This document shows positions 1 through 10,862 of a stretch of DNA of 64,000 nucleotides, one piece after another. The translations under genes were made by a program, and so were the position numbers. Numbering within the stretch: the first letter of the stretch is position 1; each line of letters starts with the position of its first letter. The notes beneath the pieces are model-generated. The model did not search any database. It was given only the letters and a program-made list of their open reading frames with translations, and was not told the DNA's origin. This DNA is from Pogostemon cablin (lineage: Eukaryota > Streptophyta > Magnoliopsida > Lamiales > Lamiaceae): positions 29,398,465-29,462,464 of the forward strand of contig CM042985.1 in the NCBI GenBank assembly GCA_023678885.1, given 5' to 3'.

Positions 1-1126
1 TCACGAAGATAAGGGATAAGCAAATCTTCTCAATGGGTGAATACTTCAACTCGTTTGGAGTCATGGTTCTACTTAGATAGTACAGAGCTCTTTCTTTGCC
101 ATCATCATTTTCTTGTGCAAGTAAAGCTCCCACAGAACGCTCTTTAGCAGCTAGGTAGAGAATTAACGGACGTCCATGTGTCGGAGCACCCAACACTGGT
201 GCCTTCATCAAGTATTCCTTAATGCTATTGAAAGCATTATTGCAAGCTTCATCCCATTCGAATATGCTGCCTTTCTTCATGAGATGACTAAATGGTTGGC
301 ATCGACCAGCCAAGTTTGATATGAATCTCCTTAAGTATGCCAACTTTCCTTGCAAACTTTTGAGCTCATGTATATTTCGAGGCACATGCATCTTCATGAT
401 TGCATCGATCTTTGCTTTCTCAATCTCAATTCCTCGACGTCGAACAATAAATCCAAGAAATTTCCCGGATGAAACTCCAAATGCACACTTGAGTGGATTC
501 ATTTTAAGTTGATGTTCTCTCAATCGTTCGAACACTCGTCTTAGATCATGGAGATGATCCTTCTTTTCCTTTGACTTCACCACAATATCATCAACATAGC
601 ACTCGACGATCTTATGAAGCATGTCATCAAATATCTTTTGCATGGCTTGTTGATAAGTGGCACCAGCATTCTTCAAGCCAAATGGCATAACATTATAGCA
701 ATATATTCCTTTCGGAGTGCGAAAGGCTGTCTTCTCTTGATCCTCAGGAGCTAGACCAATTTGATTGTAGCCAGATGACCCATCCATAAATGAAAGGACC
801 TCATGCCCTGTTGTTGCATCAATCATGAGTTCAGTAATTGGCAGTGGAAAGTCATCTTTTGGACATGCCATGTTCAAATCTCGGAAATCAACACATACTC
901 TAAGTTGCCCATTTTTCTTTCTCACCGGCACGATGTTGGAAATCCACGTAGGATATTTGACTTCTCAGATCTTACCTGTTTCAAGAAGCTTATTAACCTC
1001 ATCCTCAATTAAAGGAATCAACTCTGGTCGAAATCGACGCTGCATTTGTTTTACTGGTCGAGTTCCCTTTTTAATGGACAAGTGGTGCACTGCGATTTTT
1101 GGGTCCAAACCTGGCATTTCTTTATG
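1..1126 (-). pseudogene. Ty3/gypsy reverse transcriptase fragment, open to window edge
   Basis: Reading the minus strand in the frame of the upstream protease gives a Ty3/gypsy reverse transcriptase. It has the region after the protease linker (MPGLDPKIAVHHL), the palm motif YVDD at 587-598, the LKSLQGKLAYLRRF stretch after the palm, and the start of the connection/RNase H region at the window edge. The frame is interrupted by TAA at 1127-1129 and TGA at 965-967; the TGA replaces the Arg codon of the conserved I-R-E-V-K-Y segment, as expected from CGA to TGA decay. I see no frameshift between 964 and position 2. It is the 3' part of the gag-pol relic reaching to 3444. The rest of the element lies left of the window. 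This is a dead copy, not a host gene. Confidence 0.9.
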
Positions 1127-3149
1127 TTACCACGCAAAGATGTCTCTGAATTCTCGCAAAATGCTAATATACTTTTCTTCTTCCTCAACATTTAGTAGAG
1201 CACTTATGTAGGTAGGACGTGGATCATTTTCATCACCTAAGTTGATTTCTTTCAACTCATCAATAGTGGCTTTCACTCCTTCTTCAAATTGTGGAGGGGC
1301 ATCTTCAACATCTATTTCCTCCATTTGAGAATCATCAAGAGCAGTGATATGGTTGGTAGAAGCTACACTTTCTCTATCATCATCACTATCATCTTTAGTA
1401 AAGATGATTGTTTGCATCTTAGCTTTCAACATTCTTCCACATGAGACAGTCAAGATATTTCGCCGCCTCATGCGAGAAGGAACTCGGCTTCGAAGTTTCT
1501 TGAAGGTAGGAGAATTGACATTATTTTGTTTCTCATACTTTCTCCTTTCACAGGGTCCAAGTCTTTCGAAGACACTTCCAAGCCTTTCAAAGACAGAGAC
1601 TTTCTTGATTTTACTACCGCCTTCATCAAATATATCATCCGTGGATGAAGCTTCTCCTTCGATGATATAATTTGTACTTGCTCTTCTAATCGCAATGCGA
1701 ACTGGCTTTTGAGGGACATATCCCAAACCTGGCTTAGCATTCTTGAAAGTAGGGCCACTATTTTTCAACACTTTCTGAGTAGCATTGAGCCCATGCTCTG
1801 GAGGATTGATAGTCTCTTGATGTAACTTACCCGTCATCGGTTTTTCTTTCGGTTCATAACCGGCCATTTTGAGGAGTTTGAAAGCTTGTGGACCATATGA
1901 CTTGGCTATTTCTGCTTCAAATACTTCACCGTGTTCGGTCTTTGCTCCTTCAACTGGACGTGTGAATCCTTCGAGTAGTGAAGGAGAAGGTTTATTTGCA
2001 TCAATTTTTGTTAGAGGAAATGTCAACTCTTCCAAGATCTCAAGCCATTTGCCTTTGTTCTCCTTGAGAGTGTCAGATGATGTGTTGCCCTTCTCATCTT
2101 CTATTTGTTTACTGCCCCCATTATCCTGCACTGGGGCTTCTTCACATTTCACTTCCTTTGCACTCCTGAAGAAATATTTAGCATCTGCGAAGTAGGACTC
2201 GGCTTCAGTAAATTGTTTGTCATCACCGAATACCCTTTTCACATTGTTGCCTTTGCTATATTTGAAGCACTGGTGTAGTGTAGAAGGAATCACGCCATTC
2301 TCATGCAGCCAGGGACGTCCCAAAAGTATGTTGTATGAAGTTTTTGCATCGATGACATGGAAGAGCACTGTTGATTTCATCTCATCAATAAGAAAATCAA
2401 GAATTATTGTGCCGAGAGTTCTTTGTCCTTCATGGTTGAACCCTTGAATCATCAATCGGCTATGACTTAGCTCATCCATCGGTATTTCTAACTTCTTCAA
2501 CATTCTCAAGGACCGAATGTTCACTGCTGAGCCTCCATCAACAAGTATACGATTTACTCGCACCCCTTGTGTATAGCCGGTCACAAATAGAGGTCGATTA
2601 TGAGATTGCGAACCCAACAACATGTCTTCATCAGTGAAGGTCACCTTCATGGAGTAAGCTTTACCCTTAGTTTCAGATTGTTCGCTTTCATTGTCCTCCT
2701 CGTTCACAACATGACATGAGCCTTCACGATGACTGTCCTTTACAGAAGTGAAGTTCGTGGCTGCCTCATCTTCTAACACGATTTTTCCTTCCTTAGCCAA
2801 CTGCATAATCTTTTCCTTGAGGACGAAACAATCTTGAATTGGATGACTCACCAACCTATGATACTTGCAGTATTTTGGGTCATTAGTTCGGCCGGCTTCC
2901 TCTGGACGTTTCATCTCAGGAAGATCAAGGAGTTTGTTCTTCATTAGATCATCGAATATGCCAGAAATGTCTGAATTCAGAAATGGATACTCCTTTTCTG
3001 GCATCTCTTTCAGAGTTAACCTTCTTTGCCCCCACTCTTGGGCAACTTGCTTCCCTTTATCTTTCTTATCATTTTCATTCTTTCGAACCTTGACCGTCAT
3101 AATATTTGTGGCCATTGACTCTTTGTTGGAACTTTTAGCATAGGGCTTG
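1127..3149 (-). pseudogene. Ty3/gypsy zinc-knuckle and aspartic protease segment
   Basis: A 662-codon open stretch (ATG at 3113-3115) encodes the gag C-terminus and protease of a Ty3/gypsy polyprotein. Residues 83-96 form a C-x2-H-x4-H-x4-C knuckle-like motif followed by a linker. The retropepsin-like active site is LVDGGSAVN at residues 191-199 (about 2519-2545), followed by the family's SYNILLGRPWLHENGVIPST flap region. The C-terminus runs without a gap into the reverse transcriptase frame after a stop at 1127. The apparent ATG is probably internal: upstream coding continues in another frame (3150-3444), so this is one polyprotein broken by a frameshift. It belongs to the Tat/Ogre-like group by general resemblance only; the exact lineage is uncertain. 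Confidence 0.88.
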
Positions 3150-3444
3150 CCCCCTTTTTGAAATCTTGTTTATCTTTAAACTTGTAGGAGTCCGACATCG
3201 GTGAATGTTTGATTCCACTAGCAGCCATGCTTAATTCCATGTCATGGGCCCTAGTAGCCAACTCTTCGAAAGTCTTAGGTTGAATTCCTTTGAGTATATA
3301 AAGGAGATTCCATTCCATCCCTTGGATACACATCTCAATAGCAGACTCTCCGGATAATCGGTCCTTGCAATTTAAACTCAAATTTCTCCATCGATTGATA
3401 TAATCAATCACAGGCTCTTCTTTCAATTGGCGAGTATTAGTCAA
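3150..3444 (-). pseudogene. Ty3/gypsy gag fragment
   Basis: This short minus-strand stretch encodes the retrotransposon gag core (EEPVIDYINRWRNLSLNCKD, then IQPKTFEELATRAHDMELSM). It ends in KKGASPMLK, in a different frame from the protease segment. The two frames can be joined by one base at the run of five C (plus strand) at 3150-3154, so a single-base deletion in that homopolymer is the likely lesion. Homology stops at about 3444; beyond it no gag N-terminus, primer-binding site or LTR is visible. The element is therefore truncated or interrupted at its 5' side. Confidence 0.8.
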
Positions 3445-4017
3445 ACAAACACCGCTCTGGTTCCCCCCGCAGCTGGTCAGTGTACCTGGAACGACATTGA
3501 AGGTGGGTTGTCCTCGTCCAGGTGTCGTCAGACGATTGGTTCTATTCTAGGGTGTTGGAGACAATATAGATAGCCGCTCTCACAGGAGAGAGGCAGGACA
3601 TGAGCACTCACTTTAGACATTACACTTGTAAGAAAGAGGGAGAGAAGTGTTGTTCTAAATGGAGAGTAATAAAAATGGTTGAGTTCTTGGGTGGGAATTG
3701 AGTTTTTGGTCCTTGATAATTCCTTCAGGTGTGGTAAATTGAATTCAATTGTGTTTGATGGTATTCGTTTTTGATATAGCTAATTAAAACGTTAATCCAT
3801 TACATACCTAATTAGCAGACCGAAAACAGCCGTCAACAATACCTTTATTAATTAAAATATATATTATTTAGAACAAAATGTTATATTCTTATATGCAATC
3901 GGAGACACAAGAGATAAACTCTTGAATAAATACAAAGTCTTGCGTGAAACTCTTATAATGAATTATTATGTATTAAAATAAAATTTTAGATAAAGTTAGT
4001 ATCTTGTAAGGCTAATT
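3445..4017. other. unassigned sequence flanking the truncated gypsy element
   Basis: No open frame or domain was recognised. The first 250 bp have mixed composition (a C-run near 3465 and a purine-rich stretch near 3640) and could be an LTR or leader part of the gypsy element or an older insertion. The remainder is AT-rich. Confidence 0.5.
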
Positions 4018-4374
4018 ATAGTGTGCACTCGGGTGCACCTTAAGATAGGGTGCACCCATATACAAATATAACAAAAAATATATATAATTATGAGCAATAA
4101 TGTATACAATTTAATTATTAATTTTTTTTAATAAAAAATTGAGTGTAAAAAATATACAATTATTAAAATAACATGTATACACTATTGAATAAAAAGTTAT
4201 ACACATATGGATGTTAGTTTTTTTAATGAAAAATTATTGTGAAAAAAAATATACAATTATTACAAAACACGTATACAAAATAAAATAATATGTATACAAA
4301 ATAGAATAAAAAGTCATACACATATGTGTGCACCCTTGCACCCGGGTGCACCCAATATACACTCAACTTGTAAA
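4018..4374. mobile_element. MITE with GGGTGCAC-rich terminal inverted repeats
   Basis: The left end contains CGGGTGCACC and then GGGTGCACCCATA. The right end contains the reverse complements in the same order (TATGTGTGCACCC, then GCACCCGGGTGCACCC). The interior is AT-rich and non-coding. The ends resemble those of the 33272 MITE (GTGC/GCAC-rich), so it may be a related, more diverged family. The exact ends and target duplication are not resolved. Confidence 0.6.
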
Positions 4375-4482
4375 TTGGGTTTACCTATATATCCTATGTA
4401 TTATTAAGGTGTTTCCGGTTTTATATAGTAGTAAGTGTTTGTTTTTAGATGTTATAATATAATTCACTATAATCATACTATA

Positions 4483-4486
<4 letters not shown>

Positions 4487-4516
<30 letters not shown>
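4487..4516. repeat. (TA)n microsatellite
   Basis: An uninterrupted run of TA dinucleotides. Confidence 0.95.
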
Positions 4517-4519
<3 letters not shown>

Positions 4520-4572
4520 AGTCAAAAGAATTGATGATATCCAAATTTTTATTTATTTTATTTAAGGGTAGA

Positions 4573-4828
4573 TATTGTATGAAACCGTCTCGCATAAGCC
4601 CTAGGTGAGACAAAAAAAATGATAAGTGATAATTGTGCAGTAAAATATTTCAGTATAAATAAAAAGTTACAATATTTTATAGCATTTCATTATAAAATGT
4701 TATCACTATTTTATTTATACTATAATTTGTTCATGAAATATTTCACTGCACAACTGTCATTTTTTATCAATTGAGTATTACTCTTTGTTTATGTTTTTAT
4801 TTGTTAGGTGAGACGGTATCAACAAGTC
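4573..4828. mobile_element. foldback MITE (ACCGTCTC termini)
   Basis: The left end reads TTGTATGAAACCGTCTCGC. The reverse complement of the right end reads CTTGTTGATACCGTCTCACC. Internally the inverted homology continues (GTGCAGTAAAATATTTCA on the left against TGAAATATTTCACTGCAC on the right), so almost the whole element can fold into one long hairpin. No coding. A related left half occurs at 37442-37583. Confidence 0.7.
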
Positions 4829-5087
4829 TTTGCTTTTATTTAAAATATTTTATTAATTTTTTTCTATATTTTTTATTCACGCATATACTAAATTTATTAT
4901 ATTTTATTCTTTTGGATTTTCTTTAGATTTTTTCTCCCGTTGTCAAAAATTTATATTTTTTAATTTTTTTTATTAATACTAATTTAATTTATTTATTTTA
5001 ATTTCGTTTAGAAAAAATTACTAATCAAAAGGTAAATTATTCACTTAAAAGTAAAAAATATAGTACTTCAATTATAAAAATAAATAA

Positions 5088-5290
5088 GGCAAAAACTTGT
5101 GTGTACCCGGGCGCACGGACCACACTCCGTGTGCCTTTAGAATTTTGTGCTAAATTATATAGTCTTTAGTATAAAGATGTGTGCTTTTTATTTTCTAAAG
5201 AAAAATAAAAAATATTAATGAAAAGTGTATACCCTTTATAATAAAATGGTGTACACTTATTAATTAAATGTATACCCTTTAGAACAAAAC
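5088..5290. mobile_element. left part of a Mutator-type MITE, interrupted
   Basis: It begins GGCAAAAACTTGTGTGTACC and matches the intact copy at 33272-33547 along its length, including the repeated 'ATACCCTTTAG' segments. It is preceded by AATAAATAA (5079-5087). The same 9-mer follows the right part at 12540-12548, so this and 12469-12539 are the two ends of one element. A 9-bp duplication points to the Mutator superfamily. The split occurs at TTAGAACAAAAC (5279-5290). Confidence 0.85.
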
Positions 5291-5965
5291 ATCATAATAA
5301 CGTAATATTATTAAAAGGAAAAGGAAAAGAGAACATGAAAGAAAAGGAGAAGAAGAGTAGTGGAGTAGAGGAATAAACCTTACACAAACACTGTGCAGCT
5401 TGCTGTCAACTCAAAAGCCCAAAGGGCTCGTATCGAGTTATAAAAAAGAGACTAAAGGAATTGATCATACGAGCTTCTGTAGTCTCTTGTGAGGATCAAA
5501 TTGAGAGTGGGACTCAATAGAAAAAGCAGACAAGGAAAGAAGGAAGAATGAAAGCAACAGCACGGCTCCATGCTATCATGCTATCCAGGAGGAAAACAAG
5601 CAAAAAGAAAGGGCCCACAATTAAAAAAGAAACAAAGGTGCATGTGGGTGGCCAACACAAACAAGCTGGAAAGGAGTGGGGAAAGAGAATGCTGTCGGAT
5701 GTCAGGAAAGAGGCATGGGCAGTGACATTGTGTCGGGCGACAGGAGCTGCCGGTGAGCAAGCTAGAGGCGCCGGGAATGAGCCTGTCATCAAGAAGACGC
5801 GCCGGAAAACAAGCAGCAAAAAAGATGGCCAGAACGACCAAAAGAGAATACGAACGGCGAAGCCCACAAGATATGCCAGAGACCAAGGCAAATGGGATGC
5901 CGTCGAGCTGAAGTAGAGCCGCCACTGATGGATAGAAACCATTGTAGCTCTGTGGCTGGAGAAAA
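5291..5965 (-). mobile_element. left part of a 1.4-kb unclassified insertion (retroposon-like)
   Basis: Together with 11708-12456 this is an insertion of about 1.42 kb into the MITE. It is bounded by a 12-bp direct repeat TTAGAACAAAAC (5279-5290 and 12457-12468) and was later split by the Tork element. This part is GC-richer than its surroundings and has open stretches on both strands that match no family I know. On the minus strand the far end is pyrimidine-rich (CTTTTCCTTTTCCTTTTAAT). A long, variable-length duplication and CT-rich end are typical of non-LTR retroposons, but there is no poly-A tail, so a non-autonomous LINE derivative is only the best guess. Confidence 0.5.
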
Positions 5966-6805
5966 TGTTGGGTTGGGTTTCCAAATATGTGAAGAGCCCA
6001 ATAGCCAACAATGTTAGGTTAGCCCAAGTAGGCCCGATACTTGGTTTTATCTTGTCCCGTAAGTCATTGACGGAAGAGAGAAGAAAAAGAGGGCAAAAAC
6101 ACAATTCACGTTTTTGAGAGAAAATCCAGCGTAGTGATATTGCAGAGGCAATAACCGGAGTTTCAACCGTTGGATCGAGCTGAATTTTGGTCAGCACGTT
6201 CGGAACTTTTGGAGGTACATTCCGAACGGTGAAGATTGTGTTTGGAGCTTTGGGTTGACAGGAATACGCCGAAGACAGAAGCAGATTTCTGGGCGATTCT
6301 GTTCTGCGCAGTCGAGGGGAAAGAGCCGTTTCTCACAAACTAACCGTTGGATCGAGCTGTAATTTGGACAGCACGTTCAGGACTCACAGAGGTTGATTCT
6401 GGACGGTGGAGATCGGATTCTGAGGGTTCTACAGTTACGAACTCAGAACGTCAGTTTGCATAGTTTGGTGAGGTCTTTCTAATCTCGTTGTTTGTTATCA
6501 AGTATTGATTGTCTTGATACGTTTGTGGTAGTTCGTCTGTGGTGGCAGATTGTAACTCTTGGATTTTTTGTCTCATAGTGAAGTGTTTGGTGGGCTTCGG
6601 TCCCGTGGTTTTTTACCTTCTCACATTGAGGAGGTTTTCCACGTTAAATTGCTTGTGTTGTGCGTTGTTGATTGCTTGCTTTATCGTGCATCATATTATT
6701 ATTAGGATTGTTTCCTACTAGATTCACACAAGAGAGGGATAATTGATCATTCCGCTGCGTAGACGAATAGTTTATTATTTGATTATTCGTGTGTTTATCC
6801 CAACA
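5966..6805 (+). repeat. 5' LTR of the Tork element
   Basis: It starts TGTTGGGTTGGG, ends TTTATCCCAACA and has exactly the length of the 3' copy. Differences seen: GGAGTTTC/GGATTTTC, AACTTTTGG/AACTTGTGG, ATTCCGAAC/ATTCTGAAC and TTGCATAG/TTGCGTAG. Confidence 0.97.
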
Positions 6806-6808
6806 AAG

Positions 6809-6820
6809 TGGTATCAGAGC
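6809..6820 (+). promoter_or_regulatory. primer-binding site of the Tork element
   Basis: TGGTATCAGAGC, complementary to the 3' end of plant initiator methionine tRNA, begins 3 bp after the 5' LTR. This is the usual priming site of plant copia elements. Confidence 0.95.
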
Positions 6821-6849
6821 GGGTTTCTGCTCTGTGCCTTGTGGTGAAT

Positions 6850-9800
6850 ATGGAAACCAATACTAATAGAATGGTGAATCTCAATGGTTCTAATTATCAT
6901 GTGTGGAAAGGCAAGATGGAGGATCTTCTTTATGTGAAAGATTATTATTTGCCTGTATTTGACACTAAAAAGCCTGATGATAAAACAGATGATCAATGGA
7001 ATATATTGCATCGTCAAGTATGTGGTTACATTAGGCAGTGGGTGGATGATAATGTATTGAACCATGTTAGTAGAGAAACACATGCACGAACATTGTGGAA
7101 AAAGTTGGAGGAACTGTATGCTAGAAAAACTGGGAATAACAAGTTATTTCTAATCAAGCAGTTGATGAATATGAAATTCAAGGATAGCACTCCTATGACA
7201 GATCACTTGAATTCATTTCAGGGCATTATTAATCAATTGTCGGAAATGAATATCAAGTTTGAGGATGAAGTACAGGGCTTATGGCTTCTTGGTACATTGC
7301 CGGATTCATGGGAGACATTCAGGACATCTTTGTCTAATTCAGCCCCTAATGGTACCATTACAATGGATTTGGTTAAGGGCAGCGTTTTGAATGAGGAAAC
7401 AAGGAGAAAATCGCAGGGCCCTTTACAACAATCAGAGGTTTTGGTTACAGATAAGAGGGGGAGAAGTAATAGTAGAGGTCCAACAGGCAAGCAAAAAGAC
7501 AGGAGGAGTAAATCCAACAGACACGGTAAGGTTGAGTGTTGGAATTGTAAAACTCCAGGACACATAGCAAGGTATTGCAGAAAACCCAAGCAAGATGACA
7601 AGAAAGAAAATGGGAAAGAAAGAAAGAATGAAGAAACAAAAGATAATGATCGAGTGTCTGCTGCAACAGGTGGTTTCCTTATCTTTCGTGATTATGAAGT
7701 TGTCAATCTTGCATGTCGTGAAAGCAGTTGGGTGATTGATAGTGGGGCATCCATACATGCCACATCTCGTAGAGAGATGTTCACATCCTACATGTCAGGT
7801 GACTATGGTAATGTTAGGATGGGTGATGATGGCTTAGCTAAAGCCATTGGCGTTGGAGATGTATGTTTGCGGACTAGTAATGGTGCTACACTAGTTTTGA
7901 GAAATGTGAAGCACGTGCCTGATCTTCGATTGAACTTGATATCTGTTGGGAGACTTGATGATGAAGGTTTCTGCAGTGTGTTCTTCGATGGTCAGTGGAA
8001 GCTTACAAGAGGTTCTTTAGTTGTTGCTAGAGGTCAAAAACACTCCTCATTGTACTTGATGCAAGCAAAGCTACTTGATGGCTCTATTAATGCAGTTAAG
8101 AATGAGGGGATAGTTGAGTTGTGGCATAGCAGACTCAGTCATATCAGTGAAAAGGGATTGAAGATTTTAGAGAAGAGAAATCTCATTCCAGACTTGAAGA
8201 ATGCATCTTTAAAGAAGTGCTCTCACTGTTTGGCAGGAAAGCAAACTCGAGTTGCTTTCAAGACCTCAACTCCTACCAGAGCATCAGGTATACTCGATTT
8301 AATTTATTCTGATGTTTGTGGTCCTATGAAAATAAGAACTCTTGGTGGTGCTTTATATTTTGTTACTTTTATAGATGATCACTCAAGAAAGACCTGGATC
8401 TACACATTGAAGACGAAAGATCAGGTGCTCGATGCATTCAAGCAGTTTCATGCCTTAGTTGAGAGACAGACTGGGAAGAAGTTGAAATGCATCAGATCGG
8501 ATAATGGAGGAGAATACATTGGTCCTTTTGATGAGTATTGCAGAGAGCAAGGTATCCGACATCAAAAGACTCCTCCAAAGACTCCTCAGTTGAATGGTCT
8601 TGCAGAAAGGATGAACAGAACATTGGTCGAGAGAGTAAGATGTCTGCTATCAGAAGCAGGATTGTCTTCATCATTTTGGAGTGAGGCTCTGAGTACTGTT
8701 GTACATGTTTTAAATCTTACTCCGTGTGTTCCTTTAGACTTTGATGTTCCAGATAGAGTCTGGTCAGGAAAAGATATGTCCTATAATCATTTACGGGTCT
8801 TTGGATGTAAGGCATTTGTGCATATTCCCAAAGATGAGAGGTCTAAGTTGGATATGAAGACTCGACAGTGTGTGTTTCTTGGTTATGGCCAAGATGAGTT
8901 TGGTTACAGACTTTATGATCCCGTGGAGAAGAAGCTTGTCAGAAGTCGGGATGTTGTGTTTGTTGAGGATCAAACCATAAGAGACATTGAGAAGACGGAT
9001 AGCTCAGTTTCTACACCTGGTGATGACTTGATTGACTTGAAAATTATTCCTCACGGTCAAGGTCAAGTAGAAGCTGAAGAGGAGAATCAGGATCAGCCTG
9101 ATTTTGGTAATGATGAGCATGTCGATCATCATTTGCATGATGAAGAGGATATCGATCAGCCGAAACCACCTGATGTTCCAGAACAGGAAGTTCAAGAACC
9201 ACCTAGAAGAAGTAGTAGAGCTCATGTACCTTCTAAGATGTATCATCCTGATCAGTATGTGCTCTTGACCGACGGGGGAGAGCCTGAATGCTATGGAGAA
9301 GCGATTCGTGGAGAACACAGGAATGAATGGTTGGAAGGAATGCAAGATGAGATGAAGTCATTGCATGAAAATGACACATTTGATCTGGTGAAACTACCAA
9401 AGGGGAAGCATGCTTTGAAGAACAAGTGGGTGTACAGGATAAAACAAGATGAGCACACCTCAAAGCCTCGATTCAAAGCTAGATTGGTTGTTAAAGGTTT
9501 CAGTCAGAAAGAGGGAGTTGATTTTGAAGAAATTTTCTCTCCGGTTGTCAAAATGTCTTCTATCCGTTTTGTGCTTGGTTTGGCTGCTAGTCTTGACTTG
9601 GAGATTGAGCAGATGGATGTCAAAACTGCTTTTCTTCATGGTGAGCTAGATAAAGAGATTTACATGGTGCAACCTGAAGGTTTCAAGGTGAAGGGAAAAG
9701 AAGACCATGTATGCAAACTGAAGAAAAGTCTCTACGGTTTGAAGCAAGCACCTAGATTGTGGTATCAGAAATTTGAGTCAGTTATGGGGGAGCAAGGCTA

Positions 9801-10845
9801 CCAGAAGACTATTTCTGATCATTGTGTGTTTGTTCAGAAGTTCTCGGATGATGATTTCATTATATTATTGCTGTATGTTGATGATATATTAATTGTTGGC
9901 AGGAATGTTTCAAGAATTGACAGGTTGAAGAAACAGTTGAGCAGATCCTTTGCCATGAAGGATTTGGGGCCAGCAAAGAAAATCCTTGGTATCAACATCA
10001 CCCGAGATAGAGCAAACAAGAAGCTGCACTTGTCACAGGAGAAGTATATTGAGAAAGTGCTTGAGAAATTTAATATGAGCAAAGCTAAAGTGGTTAGTTC
10101 TCCTATTGCCACTCATTTTAAGCTTGGTGTTCATCATAGTCCTTCAACCGATGAAGAGAAGGAAGCAATGAGAAGAGTCCCATATGCTTCACCTGTGGGA
10201 AGCTTGATGTATGCAATGGTGTGTACGAGGCCTGACATAGCTCATGCAGTTGGTGTTGTTAGCCGTTATTTGTCTAATCCGGGAAAGGAGCATTGGAATG
10301 CTGTGAAGTGGATAATAAGGTATCTACGAGGTACATCTAGTTTGAGACTCACCTTTGGAGGTGGGAAGCCCGAGTTAGTTGGCTATACCGATTCAGATAT
10401 GGGATCTGATGTGGACACCAGAAAATCGATTTCTGCTTACCTAGTGACATTCGCAGGTGGCGCTGTGTCATGGCAATCAAGATTGCAAAAATGTGTTGCA
10501 CTCTCCACAACAGAATCAGAGTACATTGCTGCAACGGAAGCATGTAAAGAGGTGTTATGGTTCAAAAGGTTTATGGAGGAGATTAGATTGAAGCAACAGA
10601 GGTATGTAGTATTTTGTGATAGTCAGAGTGCTATCCATCTCAGCAAAAATGCTGCATTTCATTCAAGATCGAAGCATATTCATGTGAGATATCATTGGAT
10701 GAGGGATGTCATCAATGATAAGTTGCTTGAGCTTGAAAAGATTCATACAGATGATAATGGTGCTGACATGATGACGAAGGCATTGCCTAGAGAAAAGCTC
10801 GAGGTATGTCGTGTGATAGCCGGAATGGCTAGTCTCTCCACATAA
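6850..10845 (+). CDS. Ty1/copia gag-pol polyprotein (intact, 1331 aa)
   Basis: A single frame encodes all retrotransposon functions in copia order. From the ATG at 6850: gag (UBN2-type, about 1-200); the nucleic-acid-binding knuckle CWNCKTPGHIARYC at about 230-243; aspartic protease with DSGAS at about 297-301; the pre-integrase H/C zinc region (HSRLSH...CSHC); integrase with D488, D551 and E586 (DD35E spacing); reverse transcriptase with YVDD at about 1009-1012; and RNase H with YTDSD near 1179 and the CDSQSAIHLSKN segment. The frame is also open upstream through the primer-binding site, but the first ATG after it gives METNTNRMVNL, the usual start for this group. It ends TAA five bases before the polypurine tract. 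Strong resemblance to TNT1-type (Tork) polyproteins. No stop or frameshift was seen. Confidence 0.96.
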   Translation: METNTNRMVNLNGSNYHVWKGKMEDLLYVKDYYLPVFDTKKPDDKTDDQWNILHRQVCGYIRQWVDDNVLNHVSRETHARTLWKKLEELYARKTGNNKLFLIKQLMNMKFKDSTPMTDHLNSFQGIINQLSEMNIKFEDEVQGLWLLGTLPDSWETFRTSLSNSAPNGTITMDLVKGSVLNEETRRKSQGPLQQSEVLVTDKRGRSNSRGPTGKQKDRRSKSNRHGKVECWNCKTPGHIARYCRKPKQDDKKENGKERKNEETKDNDRVSAATGGFLIFRDYEVVNLACRESSWVIDSGASIHATSRREMFTSYMSGDYGNVRMGDDGLAKAIGVGDVCLRTSNGATLVLRNVKHVPDLRLNLISVGRLDDEGFCSVFFDGQWKLTRGSLVVARGQKHSSLYLMQAKLLDGSINAVKNEGIVELWHSRLSHISEKGLKILEKRNLIPDLKNASLKKCSHCLAGKQTRVAFKTSTPTRASGILDLIYSDVCGPMKIRTLGGALYFVTFIDDHSRKTWIYTLKTKDQVLDAFKQFHALVERQTGKKLKCIRSDNGGEYIGPFDEYCREQGIRHQKTPPKTPQLNGLAERMNRTLVERVRCLLSEAGLSSSFWSEALSTVVHVLNLTPCVPLDFDVPDRVWSGKDMSYNHLRVFGCKAFVHIPKDERSKLDMKTRQCVFLGYGQDEFGYRLYDPVEKKLVRSRDVVFVEDQTIRDIEKTDSSVSTPGDDLIDLKIIPHGQGQVEAEEENQDQPDFGNDEHVDHHLHDEEDIDQPKPPDVPEQEVQEPPRRSSRAHVPSKMYHPDQYVLLTDGGEPECYGEAIRGEHRNEWLEGMQDEMKSLHENDTFDLVKLPKGKHALKNKWVYRIKQDEHTSKPRFKARLVVKGFSQKEGVDFEEIFSPVVKMSSIRFVLGLAASLDLEIEQMDVKTAFLHGELDKEIYMVQPEGFKVKGKEDHVCKLKKSLYGLKQAPRLWYQKFESVMGEQGYQKTISDHCVFVQKFSDDDFIILLLYVDDILIVGRNVSRIDRLKKQLSRSFAMKDLGPAKKILGINITRDRANKKLHLSQEKYIEKVLEKFNMSKAKVVSSPIATHFKLGVHHSPSTDEEKEAMRRVPYASPVGSLMYAMVCTRPDIAHAVGVVSRYLSNPGKEHWNAVKWIIRYLRGTSSLRLTFGGGKPELVGYTDSDMGSDVDTRKSISAYLVTFAGGAVSWQSRLQKCVALSTTESEYIAATEACKEVLWFKRFMEEIRLKQQRYVVFCDSQSAIHLSKNAAFHSRSKHIHVRYHWMRDVINDKLLELEKIHTDDNGADMMTKALPREKLEVCRVIAGMASLST

Positions 10846-10849
10846 TCGG

Positions 10850-10862
10850 AAAGGGGGAGATT
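10850..10862 (+). promoter_or_regulatory. polypurine tract of the Tork element
   Basis: AAAGGGGGAGATT lies immediately before the 3' LTR. It is the plus-strand primer of LTR retrotransposons. Confidence 0.9.

Noticed and set aside
6808..6849. Upstream extension of the Tork gag-pol frame from GTG
   Set aside because: It would translate the primer-binding site; the ATG at 6850 gives the usual gag N-terminus.
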